Positions 1 to 6,027 of a stretch of DNA of 6,829 nucleotides are shown in pieces (position 1 is the first letter of the stretch; each line of letters begins with the position of its first letter). This stretch comes from CAVSUR01 sp052143655 (GTDB lineage Bacteria; Actinomycetota; Actinomycetes; Streptosporangiales; Streptosporangiaceae). A model generated the notes under the pieces. It worked only from the letters and a program-made list of their open reading frames with translations, was not told the origin of the DNA and searched no databases. The position numbers and the translations under genes are program-made. The stretch covers positions 1-6,829 of the forward strand of contig JBKQSL010000321.1 in NCBI GenBank assembly GCA_052143655.1. Reading direction: 5' to 3'.

Positions 1-127
1 CCGCCAGCCGTCTCGTTTCGAGGCGCCGCTGGGCCTGGAAGGCGGCAGTTTGCGATTATGGGCGTACCTGGCCGCAGCCCGGCTTTGTCATCCGCGCGGC
101 CCGACCCGGAGGCAGGCGATCGAGCTC
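1..127. other. Left-edge stretch with no supported gene
   Basis: Two plus-strand frames are open from the edge, but their third-position G+C (about 71% and 76% by my hand count) is well below that of the real genes. Neither shows a recognisable domain end. It most likely contains the leader and promoter of the ABM gene, though I cannot point to a convincing promoter. Confidence 0.4.
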
Positions 128-448
128 ATGATCTTCATCGTGGTCAAGTGGACCATCCGCCCGGAGCGGAGCGCTGAATGGCTCTCACTGGTCGAGGACT
201 TCACCCAGGACACGCGGAACGAGCCGGGCAACATATTTTTCGAGTGGTCCAGGAGCGTCGACGACCCGCATCAGTTCATCCTGGTCGAGGCGTTCAAGGA
301 CGACGCGGCCGCGGCGCACGTGAACTCCGACCACTTCAAGAAGGCCATGTCCTGGGTGCCCGACGTGGTGGCTCGCAAGCCGCAGATCATCAACGTCACA
401 GTGCCAGGCGAGAGCTGGTCGGAAATGGCCGAGGTCGCGCCGCGGTGA
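128..448 (+). CDS. ABM-domain protein, putative quinol monooxygenase family
   Basis: This encodes a 106-residue protein of the antibiotic biosynthesis monooxygenase (ABM, dimeric ferredoxin-like) fold. It opens with a beta strand MIFIVVKWTI, typical of the family, followed by RPERSAEW, EPGNIFFEW (residues 32-40), the strand FILVEAF (50-56) and the conserved AHVNSDHF block (63-70). Family members are small cytosolic dimers. Some oxidise quinols or polyketide intermediates without a cofactor, but most are uncharacterised, so the substrate is unknown. I chose ATG 128 because the domain begins exactly there and the length fits the family. The frame stays open upstream (TTG at 50), but that extension is Arg-rich and has no domain character. 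GGAGG at 108-112 is a possible, rather distant ribosome site. It is the only plus-strand gene and converges on the DUF885 gene. The family call is firm and the reaction is not. Confidence 0.85.
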   Translation: MIFIVVKWTIRPERSAEWLSLVEDFTQDTRNEPGNIFFEWSRSVDDPHQFILVEAFKDDAAAAHVNSDHFKKAMSWVPDVVARKPQIINVTVPGESWSEMAEVAPR

Positions 449-460
449 CGCCGCGCCGCG

Positions 461-492
461 GGGTAGCGGGCAGGCCGGCTTGCCTGCTACCC
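461..492. terminator. Hairpin between convergent genes, likely bidirectional terminator
   Basis: GGGTA and GCAGGC on the left pair with GCCTGC and TACCC on the right. This gives 11 base pairs with a 4-nt bulge on the left arm and a CGGCTT loop. The hairpin sits wholly within the 50-bp gap between the ABM stop (446-448) and the DUF885 stop (499-501), so it could serve both transcripts. There is no T-run on either side. That is common for terminators of high-G+C actinobacteria but lowers certainty. Confidence 0.5.
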
Positions 493-498
493 GGCCAG

Positions 499-2214
499 TC
501 AGATCGCGGCGAGCTCGGCCGTGAGGTCGTCTAGGCCCAGTGCGCCGAGCGAGAGCGCGGCCATGTGCCACGCCTTCAGGTCCAGCGTGCCGCCGTGCGC
601 GGCGCGGGCGGCCTCCCGGCCGGCCAGCCAGGCCCGCTCGCCGAGCTTGTAGCTGATCGCCTGGCCGGGGGCGCTCAGGTAGCGGGCGATCTCGCTGTCG
701 ATGAACTCGGCGGACCGGGCGCTGTGCGCGAGAAAGAAATCCCGTGCCAGCTCCGGCGTCCAGGCCTGGCCGGGGGCCATCGGGGCATCGGCGGGCAGCC
801 GCAGGCCCAGGTGCATCCCGATGTCCACGATCACCCGGATGGCCCGCATCATCTGCGCGTCGAGGTAGCCCAGCCGCGTGCCGGGCGCGGTCAGGTAGCC
901 CAGCTCGTCCATCAGCCGCTCGGCGTACAGCGCCCAGCCTTCGCTGCACGCCGAGACGCCGCCGACACTGGTCTGGTACAGCGACAGCCGGCCCGACAGG
1001 TACATCCACTGAGCCAGCTGCAGGTGATGGCCCGGGACGCCCTCGTGATACCAGGTGGACACCAGGTTCCAGAGCGGGAAGCTGGTCTGCCCCATCGTGG
1101 GCAGCCAGGTCCGGCCAGGCCGGGAGAAATCCCTGGACGGGATCGTGTAGTAGGGGGCGGCCGCGCTGCCGGCGGGCGCTAGGCAGGCCTCCACCCGCCG
1201 GATCGGCTCTGCCAGGTCGAAGTGCTTGCCGTCGAGATCGGCGATGACGTCATCCATCATCTGCTGCAGCCGCTCCCGGATCTGTTCGGTGCCCTCGACG
1301 ACCGGGCTGTGCTCGTCCAGGTAGCGCATCGTTTCCGCGACGGTGGCGCCGGGCAGGATCTCCGCCGCCTCCGCGCGCATCTGCGCCAGCAGCTCCCAGT
1401 ACTGCGACCAGCCCCACTGGTAGGCCTCGGCCGCGTCGATCTCGGCACCGGTCCAGCGGCGCGTGCCGATCCGGTAGCGGTCTGCGCCAACCCCGTCCGG
1501 GGTTTCCTCGGCCTGCGGCAGGTACTGCGCGGTCAGCCAGTCCGCCAGCGCGGCGGCAGCCGCCGTGGCGGCAGCGGCAGCGGCGTCCAGGTCGGCGCGC
1601 AGCGCGGCCGGCCCGGCCGCGCCCGCGGCGAACTCGGCGAACCAGCCCCGGCCGCCGGCCGCGGCCGTCCACTCGCCCAGCTGGCCAGCGACCGTGCGAA
1701 CCTGGCGGGGCGCGGCGAGCAGGCCGCGCGCCGCGCCGGCCGCCAGCGACTCGCGGTACCCGGACACGGCCTCGGGCACCCGGGCCATCCGGCGGGCGAT
1801 CACCGCCCAGTCCTCGGCGGTGCCGGCTGGCATCAGCGCGAAGCTGCCGCGGACCTGCTGCACCGGCCCGAAGATGTTGGACACCGACCGCAGGTGCTCG
1901 CCGGCGGCGCTGGCGGCCAGGCCCGCGGTCAGCCGCTCGCGCAGCAGGCGGGCGCACCGGCGCTCGTCGCCGCCGGGCTCCGCGCCTGCCTCGGCATAGC
2001 CGCGCTCCGCCGCGCCCAGCTCGGCCAGCGCACGGCGGGCGAGATCGTCGTAGGCCTGCTGGCCGGCCGGCGACAGGTCCGGCAGGCAATCCTCGCCTGG
2101 CCGCAGGCCGAGGCTGGTGGCCAGCAGCGGGTTGAGCTCGGCCAGCTCGGCGACGTAGGCGTCAGCGATGTCGCGGACAGGGCGGCGCCCGTCCGGGGGC
2201 ACGGTCTGGGTCAT
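499..2214 (-). CDS. DUF885 family protein, putative zinc metallopeptidase
   Basis: This encodes a 571-residue protein whose layout matches DUF885 (PF05960), a family related to zinc peptidases of the gluzincin type. The hallmark motif YHEGVPGHHLQ spans residues 389-399 (His390, Glu391, His396, His397). The second conserved motif SEGWALYAE follows at 424-432, where Glu425 is a plausible metal ligand. The C-terminal family block ARYLSAPGQAISYKLGE spans 510-526. No signal peptide or membrane segment is visible, so the protein is probably cytosolic. The substrate is unknown; members are annotated only as carboxypeptidase-like or hypothetical. An Ala-rich stretch at 211-223 looks like a helix or linker. 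The start ATG lacks a clear Shine-Dalgarno sequence, but a -10-like hexamer lies 6 nt upstream, which would suit a leaderless mRNA. The gene follows asd on the same strand after 124 bp and is probably a separate transcript. Family membership is firm; peptidase activity is inferred. Confidence 0.9.
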   Translation of the reverse strand: MTQTVPPDGRRPVRDIADAYVAELAELNPLLATSLGLRPGEDCLPDLSPAGQQAYDDLARRALAELGAAERGYAEAGAEPGGDERRCARLLRERLTAGLAASAAGEHLRSVSNIFGPVQQVRGSFALMPAGTAEDWAVIARRMARVPEAVSGYRESLAAGAARGLLAAPRQVRTVAGQLGEWTAAAGGRGWFAEFAAGAAGPAALRADLDAAAAAATAAAAALADWLTAQYLPQAEETPDGVGADRYRIGTRRWTGAEIDAAEAYQWGWSQYWELLAQMRAEAAEILPGATVAETMRYLDEHSPVVEGTEQIRERLQQMMDDVIADLDGKHFDLAEPIRRVEACLAPAGSAAAPYYTIPSRDFSRPGRTWLPTMGQTSFPLWNLVSTWYHEGVPGHHLQLAQWMYLSGRLSLYQTSVGGVSACSEGWALYAERLMDELGYLTAPGTRLGYLDAQMMRAIRVIVDIGMHLGLRLPADAPMAPGQAWTPELARDFFLAHSARSAEFIDSEIARYLSAPGQAISYKLGERAWLAGREAARAAHGGTLDLKAWHMAALSLGALGLDDLTAELAAI

Positions 2215-2220
2215 GGGCTA

Positions 2221-2226
2221 AGTCTG
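2221..2226 (-). promoter_or_regulatory. Possible -10 box for a leaderless DUF885 transcript
   Basis: The minus strand reads CAGACT, then 6 nt, then the ATG. The hexamer matches the actinobacterial TAnnnT pattern at the conserved A and final T, and the distance would place the transcription start at or near the A of ATG. No convincing -35 is seen. No purine-rich ribosome site precedes the ATG, which is the main reason to consider a leaderless start. Confidence 0.22.
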
Positions 2227-2278
2227 CCGGGGCCACCCGCCGGGCCGTCCCGCCGGCCCTGCCAGCCACCGCGGCCCG

Positions 2279-2331
2279 GCCCGGGAGCGGGCGCCGCCGT
2301 CACCCGGGCGCGGTCAGGCCCAAGCCGGGCC
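2279..2331 (-). terminator. G+C-rich stem-loops after asd, possible terminator
   Basis: Two hairpins lie within 60 nt downstream of the asd stop. The nearer pairs 2317-2321 with 2327-2331 (5 bp, GGCCC/GGGCC, 5-nt loop). The farther pairs 2279-2285 with 2303-2309 (7 bp, GCCCGGG/CCCGGGC, 17-nt loop). Neither has a T-run. In DNA this rich in G and C such stems also arise by chance, so the call rests mainly on position at the end of the ask-asd unit. Confidence 0.33.
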
Positions 2332-2338
2332 CGGGCAG

Positions 2339-3433
2339 TCAGGCCCCGGTGCCCGGCCGGGCCGCAGCACGGGCAGCAAGCTCGGGCACGAGCAGCTCGC
2401 CGATCTGCACCGCGTTCAGGGCCGCGCCCTTGCGCAGGTTGTCCCCGCACACGAACAGTTCCAGCGCCCGCGGATCGTCCAGGTTCTGCCGGATCCGGCC
2501 GACCCAGGTCGGGTCGGTGCCGACGACATCGGCGGGCGTCGGGTACTCACCCCGCTCCGGGTCGTCGGCCAGCACCACGCCCGGCGCGCCGCGCAGCACC
2601 TGCTGGGCGGCGGCCCTGGTGACCTCGTGCTCGAAGACGGCGTGCAGCGCGACCGAGTGCCCGGTGATCACCGGGACGCGGGCGCAGGTAGCCGAGACCC
2701 GCAGCTGCGGCATGCCCAGGATCTTCCGCGTCTCGTCGCGGATCTTGAGCTCTTCCGATGACCAGCCGGCGTCGCGCAGCGACCCGGCCCACGGAATAAC
2801 GTTCAGCGCCAGCGGTACCGGGAACGGGCCGAAATCGCCGACCGCGCCGCGCAGGTCACCGGCCCGCTGGCCGACTGAGCGGTTGCCGGCGACCTTGCCG
2901 ATCTGGTCGTACAGCGAGTCAGTGCCGGCCTGGCCGGCGCCGGACGCTGCCTGGTAGGACGCCGCGGTCATCTCGCGGAGCCCGAATTCGCGGTGCAGCG
3001 CGGCGATGACGACGATCAGCGACAGCGTGGTGCAGTTGGGCACCGCGATGATGCCCCTGGGCCGCGAGCTCGCAGCCTCCGGGTTGACCTCGGGTACCAC
3101 CAGCGGCACCTGCGGATCCATCCGGAACGCGCCGGACTTGTCGATGACCACCGCCCCGCGCTGGGCCGCGACGGGCGCCCACTGGGCGCTGACCTCGTCG
3201 GGCACGTCGAACATGGCCAGGTCGACGCCGTCGAATACTTCGGGGGCCAGTTCCCTGACCACGACCTCCTCGCCCCGGACCGGCAGCAGCTTGCCCGCCG
3301 AGCGGGCCGAGGCGACGAGCCTGATCTCGCCCCACACGTCAGCGCGGCTGGAGACGATCTCGCGCAGCACAGTGCCGACGGCGCCGGTGGCGCCCACGAT
3401 CGCCAGCACCGGCCGGGCGGCCGGGCCGCTCAC
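2339..3433 (-). CDS. asd: Aspartate-semialdehyde dehydrogenase
   Basis: The enzyme reduces L-4-aspartyl phosphate to L-aspartate 4-semialdehyde with NADPH, the second step of the aspartate family pathway, in the cytosol. The product feeds lysine/diaminopimelate and threonine, methionine and isoleucine. The 364-residue protein has an N-terminal nucleotide-binding loop VGATGAVG (13-20), the catalytic cysteine in VPNCTTLSL (Cys134), the SYQAASGAG segment (159-167), and RVPVITGHS (252-260) with substrate-binding Arg252 and the acid/base His259. The family signature DNLRKGAALNA lies near the C terminus (331-341). Length and motifs are those of a complete enzyme. The start is GTG, fixed by a 4-nt GTGA overlap with the ask stop, implying translational coupling to ask. 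The last 12 or so residues are Ala/Gly/Pro-rich and probably disordered. Confidence 0.97.
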   Translation of the reverse strand: MSGPAARPVLAIVGATGAVGTVLREIVSSRADVWGEIRLVASARSAGKLLPVRGEEVVVRELAPEVFDGVDLAMFDVPDEVSAQWAPVAAQRGAVVIDKSGAFRMDPQVPLVVPEVNPEAASSRPRGIIAVPNCTTLSLIVVIAALHREFGLREMTAASYQAASGAGQAGTDSLYDQIGKVAGNRSVGQRAGDLRGAVGDFGPFPVPLALNVIPWAGSLRDAGWSSEELKIRDETRKILGMPQLRVSATCARVPVITGHSVALHAVFEHEVTRAAAQQVLRGAPGVVLADDPERGEYPTPADVVGTDPTWVGRIRQNLDDPRALELFVCGDNLRKGAALNAVQIGELLVPELAARAAARPGTGA

Positions 3434-3948
3434 CGGCCCGTCCCGCCGTAGACGAAGGCCTGCGTGCCGCTGCCGAGATTGAACGCCGAATGCGCGGCGC
3501 CGACGGCGACGTTGACGTCGTTCTCGTCCACGACGACCGAGATGCGGATCTCCGAGGTGGAGATCATCTCGATGTTCACCCCCGCCTCGGCCAGCGCGCC
3601 GAAGAAGGCGGCGCTCACCCCCGGATGCGAGCGCATTCCCGCGCCGATCACCGAGACCTTGCCGATCCGGTCGTCGTAGGTCATGGAGTCGAAGCCGACC
3701 TCATCCTGCAGGGCCCGCAGCGCGGTCACGGCCCGGTGGCCGTCCTCGCGCGGCAGCGTGAACGAGATGTCGGTGCGGCCGGTGGCGGCGACGGACGCGT
3801 TCTGCACGATCATGTCGATGTTGATCGCCGCGGCGGCGATCGTGCGGAACAGCCGCGCCGCCTCGCCGACCTTGTCCGGCACTCCGATGATGGTGATCTT
3901 GGCTTCGCTCCGGTCGTGCGCCACGCCGGAGATGATCGCCTGCTCCAC
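3430..3948 (-). CDS. Aspartate kinase beta subunit from internal in-frame start
   Basis: Within ask, codon 253 is GTG (3946-3948) in the same frame. It is preceded by the purine-rich GAGGGAGAGG (3966-3957), an excellent ribosome site with 8 nt spacing. Starting there gives 172 residues, beginning VEQAIISGVAHDRSEAK and consisting only of the two ACT domains. Corynebacterium glutamicum is known to make a 172-residue beta subunit from an equivalent internal GTG, and other actinobacteria make similar ones. The alpha2-beta2 enzyme binds its amino-acid effectors at the alpha-beta ACT interface. The matching frame, length and ribosome site are seen directly; actual production here is inferred. It shares its stop with ask and would be translated before asd. 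Confidence 0.72.
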   Translation of the reverse strand: MEQAIISGVAHDRSEAKITIIGVPDKVGEAARLFRTIAAAAINIDMIVQNASVAATGRTDISFTLPREDGHRAVTALRALQDEVGFDSMTYDDRIGKVSVIGAGMRSHPGVSAAFFGALAEAGVNIEMISTSEIRISVVVDENDVNVAVGAAHSAFNLGSGTQAFVYGGTGR

Positions 3949-4704
3949 CTGCTCTGCCTCTCCCTCAAGCTTGGCGTCGGTGACCCAGGTGCCGTCCCGG
4001 TTGCTGAAAGACGACCGCACGTGGATCGGGATGTCGTACCGCCGCGCGTATTCCACGCAGCGCAGCATCAGCACCTTCGCGCCGCAGGCCGCCATCTCCA
4101 GCATCTCCTCGTAGGAGATCCGGGGGATGCGCCGGGCTGCCGGCACGATGCGCGGGTCGGCGGTGAACACGCCGTCGACGTCGGTGTAGATCTCGCACAC
4201 ATCGGCCTGCAGTGCGGCGGCCAGCGCGACCGCCGTGGTGTCCGACCCGCCCCGGCCCAGGGTGGTGATGTCCTTGCTGGTCTGCGACACGCCCTGGAAG
4301 CCGGCCACAATCGGGATCGCCCCGTCTGCCAGGGCGCCGGCAATCCGGCCGGGCGTCACGTCGATGATGCGCGCGTTTCCGTGCGCCGAGTCGGTGATGA
4401 CGCCGGCCTGCGAGCCGGTGAAGGACCGGGCCTGCAAGCCGAGCTTGGCGATGGCCATGGCGAGCAGCGCCATGGCGATCCGCTCGCCGGCCGTCAGCAG
4501 CATGTCGAGCTCACGCCCGGGCGGCAGCGGGCTCACCTTGTTAGCCAGGTCCATCAGCTCGTCGGTGGTGTCTCCCATGGCCGAGACGACCACGGCCACC
4601 GAGTCGCCGGCCTTGCGCGCGGCCGCGATGCGCTGCGCCACGCGCTTGATGCCATCGGCATCTGCGACGGAGGATCCGCCGTACTTCTGGACGATGAGGG
4701 CCAC
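3430..4704 (-). CDS. ask: Aspartate kinase, alpha subunit (full length)
   Basis: The enzyme phosphorylates L-aspartate with ATP to give 4-phospho-L-aspartate, the committed step of the aspartate amino-acid family. The 424-residue protein has a kinase domain (about 1-245) with KYGGSS (7-12), SAMGDTTDEL (41-50), GRGGSDTTA (150-158) and YTDVDGVFTADPR (173-185). Two ACT regulatory domains follow (about 268-340 and 348-415), including the conserved SEAKITIIG and KVSVIGAGMRSHPGV blocks. This is the short alpha2-beta2 type known from Corynebacterium (also called lysC), in which lysine plus threonine inhibit jointly by binding the ACT domains. The start is GTG 4704, preceded by the strong Shine-Dalgarno GGAGGAG with 10 nt spacing. 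The gene has its own likely promoter in the 169-bp gap upstream and overlaps asd by 4 nt. It looks intact and feedback-sensitive. Confidence 0.97.
   Translation of the reverse strand: MALIVQKYGGSSVADADGIKRVAQRIAAARKAGDSVAVVVSAMGDTTDELMDLANKVSPLPPGRELDMLLTAGERIAMALLAMAIAKLGLQARSFTGSQAGVITDSAHGNARIIDVTPGRIAGALADGAIPIVAGFQGVSQTSKDITTLGRGGSDTTAVALAAALQADVCEIYTDVDGVFTADPRIVPAARRIPRISYEEMLEMAACGAKVLMLRCVEYARRYDIPIHVRSSFSNRDGTWVTDAKLEGEAEQVEQAIISGVAHDRSEAKITIIGVPDKVGEAARLFRTIAAAAINIDMIVQNASVAATGRTDISFTLPREDGHRAVTALRALQDEVGFDSMTYDDRIGKVSVIGAGMRSHPGVSAAFFGALAEAGVNIEMISTSEIRISVVVDENDVNVAVGAAHSAFNLGSGTQAFVYGGTGR
3957..3966 (-). promoter_or_regulatory. Internal ribosome binding site for the Ask beta subunit
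   Basis: The minus strand reads GAGGGAGAGG, followed by 8 nt and then GTG at 3948. It encodes Glu-Gly-Glu residues in the linker between the kinase and ACT domains, a stretch under weak protein constraint. That fits it being kept for translation initiation. Confidence 0.6.
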
Positions 4705-4714
4705 GGGGGAACAG

Positions 4715-4721
4715 CTCCTCC
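4715..4721 (-). promoter_or_regulatory. Shine-Dalgarno sequence setting the ask GTG start
   Basis: GGAGGAG on the minus strand lies 10 nt before GTG 4704. It is one of the best ribosome sites in the window, and it fixes the GTG start of ask, whose protein then begins MALIVQKYGGSS as the family expects. Confidence 0.75.
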
Positions 4722-4750
4722 GGGTCGCTGGTGTGCGGGCGAACGCCCCG

Positions 4751-4756
4751 AGTGTA
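4751..4756 (-). promoter_or_regulatory. Candidate -10 box of the ask-asd promoter
   Basis: TACACT on the minus strand matches the TAnnnT consensus for the main sigma factor. It would start transcription near 4744, giving a leader of about 40 nt that contains the ask ribosome site. The -35 region 17-18 nt upstream is G+C-rich and does not resemble TTGACA. The leader is too short to hold a known riboswitch. Location in the only sizeable gap before ask supports it. Confidence 0.42.
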
Positions 4757-4873
4757 TCGACCCCGGCGACCGCCCCGCCCGGCTGCGGAAAGCCGCCCCT
4801 GCGAGCGCACGGCCGGCCTCAGGCGTCCGCGCAGGCGGCGGGCCCATTGCCGCGCCCCCGGCCGGGCAGCCGG

Positions 4874-5434
4874 CTATCCCGCGGCCGGGTCCTCGGCCAC
4901 GTCCAGGCGCGCGTGGGCCACCACGGAGTGCAGCGCGCGCAGCGCGGCGCCTCCGTGCGTGCCCCAGTGATTGACGCATGAGTACTGCCACCACCACAGG
5001 GCCTCGGCCGCGCGGCCGGCGTCGTAGTGCTTGAGCCCGTGGATGAGGTCAGCCGCGATGGCGGACAGGTCATCGGAGAGCCGGAATGGCGTCGCCTTCG
5101 TGTCGGCGTAGGGGTCGAACAGCTCGGCGTAATCGTCGCAGTCCGCCAGCCGCGCGGCCAGCCCGGCCCGCAGCACGTCCAGGTCCGGGTCCGCGCCCAC
5201 GTCCGGCTCCCAGTTGCCTGCCGGGATCACGTCGCGGCTCGCGCTGAGCTGCGCCCCGGCCAGCATGACCTGGGCCACCTCCAGCAGCAGCAGCGGCACC
5301 GTGCCGTCGCCGGCCTCGCCCCCGGCGAGCGCGGCGAGCCCGTCCAGGAAGTTGCGCGCCTGGCGGGCGATCCCGTCAGCCAGCTGCCGCCACTCCCCGG
5401 TCTGGTCGCGGGTCCCGGCCTGGGCACTAGACAT
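4874..5434 (-). CDS. DUF5063 domain-containing protein of unknown function
   Basis: This encodes a 186-residue protein of a family of unknown function found beside recR in many actinobacteria. The recognisable parts are DCDDYAELFDPY (98-109), SDDLSAIAADLIHGLKHY (120-137) and the strongly conserved aromatic block EALWWWQYSCVNHWGTHGGAALRALH (144-169). It is probably all-helical and soluble; no signal peptide, membrane segment or known catalytic motif is seen. The start is ATG 5434, chosen because GGAGG (5442-5446) lies 7 nt upstream. The frame is open further upstream, but that part lies inside recR. It overlaps the recR stop by 8 nt, so its translation is probably coupled to RecR. Context hints at a role near recombination or replication, but no function can be assigned. 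Confidence 0.85.
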   Translation of the reverse strand: MSSAQAGTRDQTGEWRQLADGIARQARNFLDGLAALAGGEAGDGTVPLLLLEVAQVMLAGAQLSASRDVIPAGNWEPDVGADPDLDVLRAGLAARLADCDDYAELFDPYADTKATPFRLSDDLSAIAADLIHGLKHYDAGRAAEALWWWQYSCVNHWGTHGGAALRALHSVVAHARLDVAEDPAAG

Positions 5435-6026
5435 CCAGCAGCCTCCGTCCTTCGAACGCCCGGCCGAGGGTGACCTCATCGGCGTACTCCAGCTCGCCGC
5501 CTACCGGCAGCCCGCTGGCCGGCCGGGTGACCCTGAGCCCCAGGGGCTTGATCAGCCGCGCGAGGTAGGTCGCCGTCGCCTCGCCTTCCAGGTTCGGGTC
5601 AGTGGCCAGGATCAGCTCGGTGACCGTGCCGTCGGCCAGCCGCGCCATCAGCTCCTTGATCCGCAGCTCATCCGGCCCGATGCCGTCGATCGGGCTGATC
5701 GCTCCGCCAAGCACATGGTAGCGACCGCGGAACTCGCGGATCTTCTCGATCGCGGCGACGTCCTTGGGCTCCTCGACGACGCACAGTACCGACAGGTCGC
5801 GGCGCGGGTCCCGGCAGATCCGGCACTCGTCTTCCTCGGCGACGTTCCCGCAGGTGCGGCAGAACTTGACCCGCTCCATGACCTCGGTGAGCGCCTGGAT
5901 CAGCCTGGTCAGGTCCGCCGGGTCGGCGGCGAGCAGGTGGAACGCGATGCGCTGAGCGCCCTTCGGGCCGACGCCGGGCAGCATGCCCAGTTCGTCGATG
6001 AGGCTCTGGACGACTCCCTCGTACAC
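5427..6026 (-). CDS. recR: Recombination mediator protein RecR
   Basis: RecR acts in RecFOR-type repair, helping load RecA on gapped single-stranded DNA, usually with RecO and RecF. The 199-residue protein has the standard layout and length. A helix-hairpin-helix region comes first (about 8-31, with LPGVGPKGAQRIAFHLL), then a four-cysteine zinc finger (Cys56, Cys59, Cys68, Cys71). A Toprim domain follows, with LCVVEEPKDVAAIE (81-94) and LILATDPNLEGEATA (138-152). A C-terminal Walker-B-like region contains the conserved RPASGLPVGGELEYADE block (168-184). The start is GTG 6026, giving the family start MYEGVVQ. It lies 1 nt after the ybaB stop and has only a weak ribosome site, so coupling to ybaB translation is likely. 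The ybaB-recR pairing is conserved in bacteria at large. Confidence 0.97.
   Translation of the reverse strand: MYEGVVQSLIDELGMLPGVGPKGAQRIAFHLLAADPADLTRLIQALTEVMERVKFCRTCGNVAEEDECRICRDPRRDLSVLCVVEEPKDVAAIEKIREFRGRYHVLGGAISPIDGIGPDELRIKELMARLADGTVTELILATDPNLEGEATATYLARLIKPLGLRVTRPASGLPVGGELEYADEVTLGRAFEGRRLLDV
5442..5446 (-). promoter_or_regulatory. Shine-Dalgarno sequence setting the DUF5063 start
   Basis: GGAGG on the minus strand, embedded in the last codons of recR, lies 7 nt before ATG 5434. It decides between this ATG and the upstream in-frame start at 5479, and makes the overlap with recR 8 nt. Confidence 0.7.
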
Positions 6027-6027
6027 C

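Noticed and set aside
3..131. Plus-strand frame ending in TGA at 129-131, overlapping the ABM ATG as ATGA, which could be the end of an upstream coupled gene
   Set aside because: Third-position G+C is low for this genome, the sequence is Arg/Trp-rich, and I recognise no protein end. Upstream sequence would settle it.
185..1009. Minus-strand open frame crossing the convergent gap and the end of the DUF885 gene
   Set aside because: It overlaps both the ABM gene and the DUF885 gene in another frame, is Arg/Pro-rich, and has no family features.
1549..1584. GCN-type low-complexity run considered as a DNA repeat
   Set aside because: It codes the Ala-rich stretch at residues 211-222 of the DUF885 protein with mixed codons and no regular unit.
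2439..2447. DnaA-box-like TTGTCCCCG
   Set aside because: It is a single imperfect match inside the conserved DNLRKG coding region of asd, without neighbours or an A+T-rich region.
1222..2622. Long plus-strand open frame (466 codons) opposite the DUF885 gene
   Set aside because: It is antisense to a gene with clear family motifs, runs across the intergenic gap into asd, and is Arg/Gly/Pro/Gln-rich with no domain, as expected from G+C-rich DNA read on the wrong strand.
4705..4750. Lysine riboswitch or leader-peptide attenuator ahead of ask
   Set aside because: The likely leader is only about 40 nt, far too short for a lysine riboswitch, and I see no short ORF rich in Lys or Thr codons.
4834..4854. 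Short GCGGC/GCCGC stem considered as a terminator for the DUF5063 gene
   Set aside because: It has only 5 bp with a 9-nt loop and no T-run, indistinguishable from chance in DNA of this composition.
3490..4974. Long plus-strand open frame (494 codons) opposite ask
   Set aside because: It covers the whole antisense of aspartate kinase plus the promoter gap and has shadow-type composition (His/Arg/Asp/Gly-rich).
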